Of a DNA stretch of 64,000 bases, positions 60,401-64,000 are shown piece after piece. Every line of letters begins with the position of its first letter. Position 1 is the stretch's first letter. The stretch is from Rhodococcus sp. 06-462-5 (GTDB lineage: Bacteria; Actinomycetota; Actinomycetes; Mycobacteriales; Mycobacteriaceae): positions 1 through 64,000 of the forward strand of contig NZ_NOYD01000048.1 of NCBI RefSeq assembly GCF_002258315.1, given 5' to 3'. The notes beneath the pieces were generated by a model. That model saw only the letters and a program-made list of their open reading frames with translations. It was not told the DNA's origin and made no database searches. Position numbers and translations under genes: made by a program.

Positions 60401-60874
60401 CCTGCGTCCAGAGTGGAAGAAATAATCGAGAAGGCACGCTTTGTGCCCGGCGCACTGCTCGATATCGATACACGGGTCAGTGCAGTTATCGACGCATTCC
60501 ACGCGCGCGATGACTGGACTCGTGAGGGCTGGTCGCCTTCGTTTGGCTCGGCGACCGTGCGCGCACTGGATGTTATCCGGCGGACTCGCGGCCAGATACA
60601 TCGAGAGGTCACCGCTCGGAACGAGAAGCTGGACGGTGTCGATACAACGGCGAACCGCTGGATGTTGATGCCGCTGCAATCATTGGCCATGGCCGTCCTC
60701 GCGCGGATGGATGCTCACGGATTGCTCCGCCACTCGCCGCTCACCACTGACTTTCAGGAATCCTGGGCGCGTCTCGCTCGAATGTGCCCTGGTCTTGTCA
60801 TGACCGACTTGCTGATCGCCGAAGCCTTAGCAACCCACGCCAGCCATGGTGATTTGATCGGAGAATACAGATGA
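57458..60874 (+). CDS. 1138-aa protein, DruH-like partner of the DEAH helicase
   Basis: A large soluble protein without recognised enzymatic motifs. Helical N-terminus (about 1-250), a beta-rich middle with several repeated strand segments, and a helical C-terminus. Its TGA overlaps the ATG of a DruE-like helicase by 4 nt. A roughly 1100-aa partner directly before a DUF1998-type helicase is the arrangement of Druantia type III (DruH-DruE). The DruH label is inferred from size and position, not from motifs. Confidence 0.55.
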   Translation: MNGSTFRREWLSDKEFEIGRRLEKASLVVEINIDENELRDLQTMYGGQAAEMLRVAVPPDKIITRYPALTLAILAGQACLGYEQHRYWNEFFLQLNLQRDQLFEQSLRRALRPLLKRFGLRDFPELKNDYVQLMALHSAFPVYCMGDIVVLLEQRLVSGTEMTGAAVIEWLHEPGKKHRMNNLDVPVRNFIQFGGQLAVDVINRIIEFIAFTAQTEDWSASEIDLETATTGLPTLLLDRLIELLKERPFGSGTKGAISRQRRMRKPSIAYIPLDRQVVVEVPYPELTPMEPWRLSFDGETVEVLAEPGWGVPAGDEHPPTVVPVQSPVREILMQHLASGERVQLPVVDKRDPLLIFDIDGRWIPKHTTLPRSSVLALMPVDSVVVEASTGDKLEPSGPVLPPAGWRGWVVAEFDLSGSRGIALERDGVHTAGASREIREPTAPEFEHGTPSAGLQTLNGLTVYGSRPEIILPANPGQQPVEWRIRIRRSDSALWLVDTEVQGEDEEQVMDPFVGIDDAVLGLYEIQVAGPVGSDIRQQAFYAEGIEVEYSRPFRCPVKGGLEPVTATTSSEWDLRVEKPLIDFAVTDRDKLVTITQGSLIHRLRLTPPYLQIRADVVGTPALWLSHAAVLAPADLEADRDISLHAPGAEAAVFQLKTENGRLLKDVTPNTPHYEYFQTSSRIFYDAVRSAGSCRIVALVDDEQGRTVEIVLVHVRPTALCTGAQVSGACLILENPADEEDLAVNIWAKTAPWRQVQTVAVANGQAEIPPDYLNAGPLLTQVFVDDPWVSITPPSWPDTFAIEVFQTGWMRDEDRGRDNLARFLAAAGPAPSGAINMPEVWSALALLPLESEDVHTQQLRSALSRILGENSRAALEALGNSTIPLPEMMSLLIRTGLVFRSFASESTLNDLHPNPWVGCMVEMADLPSLYERRDYVGGERTQTLDYLEDKGGITLIEVLSHGKSRELYEGVFDRQTMMFDALPASRVEEIIEKARFVPGALLDIDTRVSAVIDAFHARDDWTREGWSPSFGSATVRALDVIRRTRGQIHREVTARNEKLDGVDTTANRWMLMPLQSLAMAVLARMDAHGLLRHSPLTTDFQESWARLARMCPGLVMTDLLIAEALATHASHGDLIGEYR

Positions 60875-63800
60875 CGGATCGCCTGGATCCCCTAGCGGCA
60901 GCTGAACAGATCGACGGTAGCTACAAACGATATTTGAAGACATTGCTCGGACCAAGCGACCCGGCACTAGCGAATGCGTTCGACGAGGCGATCGACGACA
61001 CCCGCCTGCTGACGAAGGGGCCGCTACTGGAACTAACTCCTCCTTACGCGCCAGGTAAGTCCCTGCCTGATCTGATCGCAGAAGGCGTTCTCAGACCGGG
61101 CTTAGCGGATATCTTCCCAAACTCGACCACTCTCAACAGGCCGCTCTATGAGCATCAAGAGCAGGCCATCCGCAAAGTCGTGTCTGGTCGAAACATTGTG
61201 GTCAGCACCGGAACAGGTTCAGGAAAGACCGAGAGCTTTCTGCTGCCGATCATCAATTCGTTGATCTCCGAGCGGGAAGCCGGCACTCTCGGCCCCGGTG
61301 TTCGCGCCTTGCTGTTGTACCCCATGAACGCTCTTGCCAACGATCAGCTCAAGCGCCTTCGTCATCTGTTGAAGACCCTGCCGGACATCACCTTTGGTAG
61401 ATACACCGGTGAGACTCTGGAATCTGCTGCCAAGGCTGCAAATAGCTTCCAGTCTTCAAATCCTGGCGAAGAACCATTACCGAACGAGCTCTTCAGTCGT
61501 GAAGAGATGCGATCAACTCCACCTCAAATTCTTCTCACGAACTACGCGATGCTCGAGTATCTGCTGCTTCGGCCTGCGGATCTCGATCTATTCGACGGCC
61601 CATCCTCAGGACATTGGCGTTTCATCGCGCTGGATGAGGCGCACGTCTACGACGGTGCGCAGGGGTCCGAGGTAGCACTGCTGCTCAGACGATTGCGACA
61701 ACGAGTCGCGCCTGAGACGGCCCTCCAGTGCATTGCAACGTCGGCCTCGTTGGATGGCGATCCGGACGAAGCCATGACATTCGCTCGAAACTTGTTCAAT
61801 GCAGAATTCGAGTTCGTTCCCGGCGATAAAGCTCGTCAGGACCTTGTCACACCTACTCGTCTGAAGCGGATGGAACCTGCTTCCTGGCAGATGACCGACG
61901 ATGAGATTGTCGAGTGGGCGTTACCAGCCGCCGAACACAGTGCAATCGCCATGCGCACGCACCACAATGACGTGGCGGAAGCGCTTCACACCGAAAGAAC
62001 GATTACTGCACTCCGCGAGGCGCTGTCGGATGGGCCGATTGACGCCTTTGCACTCGCTGAGCGGCTCTGGCCCTCTGATACTTCTGCGGATCAGAAGCTT
62101 CAATCACTGGTTGCGCTGGGATCGTCAGTTACCGACAGCAGTGCAAATCCGGTGCTCTCAGCTCGGTACCACATGTTCGTGCGCGCAACCGAAGGCGCGT
62201 TTGTCAGCTTCGGCGATGACGGACCAACCGTATTGCTCGGACGACACGAGATTGACCCCGTATCGAAGCGAGCTATGTTCGAGTTCGGAACCTGTCAGCG
62301 TTGCGGCGCGGTGCACCTCGCTGGCGACGTTGATATCCGAAAGAACGGAAAATTCTTCGTTCCGACTGTTCGAAATGATGCGTCGGTCAAATGGTTGGTT
62401 CTCACCGACGCTTCGAATGCCAGCATCGACGAAGACGAGGAAACCTTTGCGGATAGTGAAGTAAAGGACGACGCCGGGGTGCGATATCTCTGTGCTGGCT
62501 GCGGATTGCTGACAGACGCGGAAGGAATCTGTCCGGTAGCCGATTGCCCTGGCGGCCCCACCAAGCGCGTGCGTGAACACCGTGGAACGAAGAAGGCCAT
62601 GAGTACCTGTACCGAATGCGGTGCGCGCGCGAGGCAACTGATCAGACGACTACGGACCGATGTCAATGCGGCACCAGCTGTCATCACAACAGCCCTTTAC
62701 CAACAACTACCTCCGGCTGAGTCCGGGCCGAGCCGAGAACAGGTAGGTGAGGGACGTAAGTTGTTGATGTTCTCCGACTCTCGGCAGGCGGCCGCCTTTG
62801 CTGCGCCGTACCTTGCTCGCACGTACAGCCGGCTCCTCGAACGTCGCTACCTCACTATGGCCATGCGCGACAAAAAATATGCCGATGAAGATCTCACTTT
62901 GGAGGACCTGGGGATAGTTGCGCGTAAGAAGGCAAAAGACGCGCATCACTTTTCGGAGAGTGTCGGCCGGGTTGCGCTTGAGAAAGCTGCGAACGAGTGG
63001 GTCATGGGCGAACTCGTAACGATGGATCACAAACAGTCTTTGGAAGGTCTGGGATTGATGCGAGTCGCTATCGCAAGGAAGCGTGGCGTCGATCCTCCGA
63101 GAGCTCTTGTCGGTCTAGGCTTGTCAGAAGCGCAAGCATGGGACCTTCTTGACGAGTTGCTCAAAACAGTTCGACTCCAGGGTGCCGTCAATCTCTTGGA
63201 CGAAGTAGACATCCGGAGTGAGCGGTTCGAGCCTCGGAATATGCGGATCCGCATTACGCGAATCGGATCAAATTCCAAGACAAAAGTAATTTCTTGGCTA
63301 CCTAGTGGGAAGCACTCGACCAACAACCGTGTCCGTTTCGTCTCGAAGGTGTTGTTGGCTTTAGCTTCGAATGCCGATCCAACGAAGGTGTTGGACGGGT
63401 GCTGGCGCTTTCTGTCGGAGCATGGATACGTTAAGCACGAGCCCGACAAGTTCGAGGCAGACGCCTACCAGATTGATCACACCCTACTGAGGGTTCGCAA
63501 TGGGCTCGACTGCGGCTGGCTTCGGTGCAATACCTGCCGGCGTGTGACGCCATTCTCGGTGCACGGTGTGTGTCCGAATAGCAGCTGTCCTGGTCTACTT
63601 GTGCCGTACGTAATTCCATCTGTAGACGAGGATACGAACCACTACCGCAACTTGTACGGGACCCTAAATCCTGCGCCGCTATCTGCGATGGAGCACACTG
63701 CTCAGTGGACTGCGCACGAGGCAGCCGAGATACAGCGTGACTTCGTGCAAGGCAAAGTCAACGTTTTATCGTGTTCTACCACTTTCGAGCTCGGTGTGGA

Positions 63801-64000
63801 CGTCGGCGATCTCCAGTCAGTGGTGATGCGAAATATGCCACCGAAGACGGCCAACTATGTTCAGCGCGCGGGTCGCGCAGGACGCCGTGCAGCCTCTGCT
63901 GCACTGGTTCTCACGTATGCAAATCGAAGCTCACACGATCTCGCCAAATTTCAAGACCCAAAGTCGATGATCAACGGGCATATGCGGATTCCGTGGATCC
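60871..64000 (+). CDS. DEAH-box helicase, DruE-like, partial (C-terminus off window)
   Basis: The first 1043 codons of a very large helicase, reading beyond the window end. Motif I is TGTGSGKT (113-120), motif II DEAH (255-258), motif III ATSAS, motif IV region LLMFSDSRQAAAFAAPYLA and motif VI QRAGRAGRR (998-1006). Several zinc-binding Cys clusters (CQRCGAVHL, CAGCGLL, CTECGARA, LRCNTCRR) lie between the RecA folds, as in DUF1998-type helicases of Druantia (DruE) and DISARM. Overlapping start fixes the N-terminus MTDRLDPLAAAEQ. Confidence 0.85.
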   Translation, partial: MTDRLDPLAAAEQIDGSYKRYLKTLLGPSDPALANAFDEAIDDTRLLTKGPLLELTPPYAPGKSLPDLIAEGVLRPGLADIFPNSTTLNRPLYEHQEQAIRKVVSGRNIVVSTGTGSGKTESFLLPIINSLISEREAGTLGPGVRALLLYPMNALANDQLKRLRHLLKTLPDITFGRYTGETLESAAKAANSFQSSNPGEEPLPNELFSREEMRSTPPQILLTNYAMLEYLLLRPADLDLFDGPSSGHWRFIALDEAHVYDGAQGSEVALLLRRLRQRVAPETALQCIATSASLDGDPDEAMTFARNLFNAEFEFVPGDKARQDLVTPTRLKRMEPASWQMTDDEIVEWALPAAEHSAIAMRTHHNDVAEALHTERTITALREALSDGPIDAFALAERLWPSDTSADQKLQSLVALGSSVTDSSANPVLSARYHMFVRATEGAFVSFGDDGPTVLLGRHEIDPVSKRAMFEFGTCQRCGAVHLAGDVDIRKNGKFFVPTVRNDASVKWLVLTDASNASIDEDEETFADSEVKDDAGVRYLCAGCGLLTDAEGICPVADCPGGPTKRVREHRGTKKAMSTCTECGARARQLIRRLRTDVNAAPAVITTALYQQLPPAESGPSREQVGEGRKLLMFSDSRQAAAFAAPYLARTYSRLLERRYLTMAMRDKKYADEDLTLEDLGIVARKKAKDAHHFSESVGRVALEKAANEWVMGELVTMDHKQSLEGLGLMRVAIARKRGVDPPRALVGLGLSEAQAWDLLDELLKTVRLQGAVNLLDEVDIRSERFEPRNMRIRITRIGSNSKTKVISWLPSGKHSTNNRVRFVSKVLLALASNADPTKVLDGCWRFLSEHGYVKHEPDKFEADAYQIDHTLLRVRNGLDCGWLRCNTCRRVTPFSVHGVCPNSSCPGLLVPYVIPSVDEDTNHYRNLYGTLNPAPLSAMEHTAQWTAHEAAEIQRDFVQGKVNVLSCSTTFELGVDVGDLQSVVMRNMPPKTANYVQRAGRAGRRAASAALVLTYANRSSHDLAKFQDPKSMINGHMRIPWI

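Noticed and set aside
48340..64000. A single DISARM locus (PLD, SNF2 helicase, DEAH helicase)
   Set aside because: No methyltransferase or separate DUF1998 gene, PLD protein far too long, and the two operons are divergent.

Overview
The window is high-GC DNA with GTG starts, 4-nt ATGA/GTGA gene overlaps, twin-Arg-free Sec signals and lipoboxes typical of a mycolic-acid actinobacterium. The gene content (DszA-type flavin monooxygenases, KstR-like TetR regulators, Baeyer-Villiger monooxygenases, serine-hydrolase esterases) points most strongly to Rhodococcus or a close relative; this assignment is inference, since no rRNA or marker gene is present. No tRNA, rRNA or CRISPR array was seen.

Region 1 (1-26.7 kb) is an organosulfur/flavin-monooxygenase island. 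It starts with a partial secreted protein (broken by a fold-back at the first base of the window) and a GNAT acetyltransferase. Next come an SsuCBA-type sulfonate importer with an SsuD-type monooxygenase; a reverse-strand operon of RibBA, flavin reductase, NAD(P)H:FMN reductase and a DszA/NtaA-type monooxygenase headed by a 26-aa ORF; and a Dpp-type importer (ATPase, two permeases, solute-binding lipoprotein). A 10.7-kb forward block then encodes six more DszA/NtaA-type monooxygenases interleaved with two MFS transporters. A GntR/UTRA regulator and the second Dpp ATPase close the region. Three copies of an inverted repeat GTAA-N8-TTAC lie about 80-86 bp upstream of the operons that carry the DszA-like gene, the Dpp operon and the detached Dpp ATPase, tying them into one apparent regulon. 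Together the genes look like import, FMN supply, reduced-flavin supply and a set of parallel monooxygenases for sulfur (or carbon/nitrogen) scavenging.

Region 2 (26.7-30.1 kb) is a small, partly AT-richer mosaic of foreign DNA: a truncated copy of a lipoprotein gene found intact at 36-38 kb, a small ORF, an anchored coiled-coil protein, broken phage-like and Mrr-like fragments, and a putative nuclease plus abortive-infection-type gene pair.

Region 3 (30.1-41.1 kb) is metabolic and envelope related: serine hydrolase, TetR regulator, acyl-CoA ligase and nitroreductase on one strand, divergent from a Baeyer-Villiger monooxygenase; three tandem paralogous lipoproteins; two tandem paralogous secreted proteins; and a beta-lactamase-like lipoprotein with an overlapping ArsR-type regulator and a palindromic operator.

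Region 4 (41.2-64 kb) is a dense defence island: an OGG-fold DNA-glycosylase-like gene; a 2.4-kb module (uracil-DNA-glycosylase-like gene and a pore-former-like gene) lying between two 267-bp direct repeats; an AAA-ATPase/HEPN-like/HNH three-gene operon (Septu-like with an extra gene); a five-gene operon with a DUF6361-like protein, a PLD nuclease, an SNF2 helicase, a zinc/HNH-like protein and an unknown; and a divergent pair of a 1138-aa protein and a large DEAH helicase resembling Druantia DruH/DruE, the last gene running off the window. The five-gene operon, the AAA-HEPN-HNH operon and the repeat-flanked glycosylase module are the best candidates for undescribed systems.
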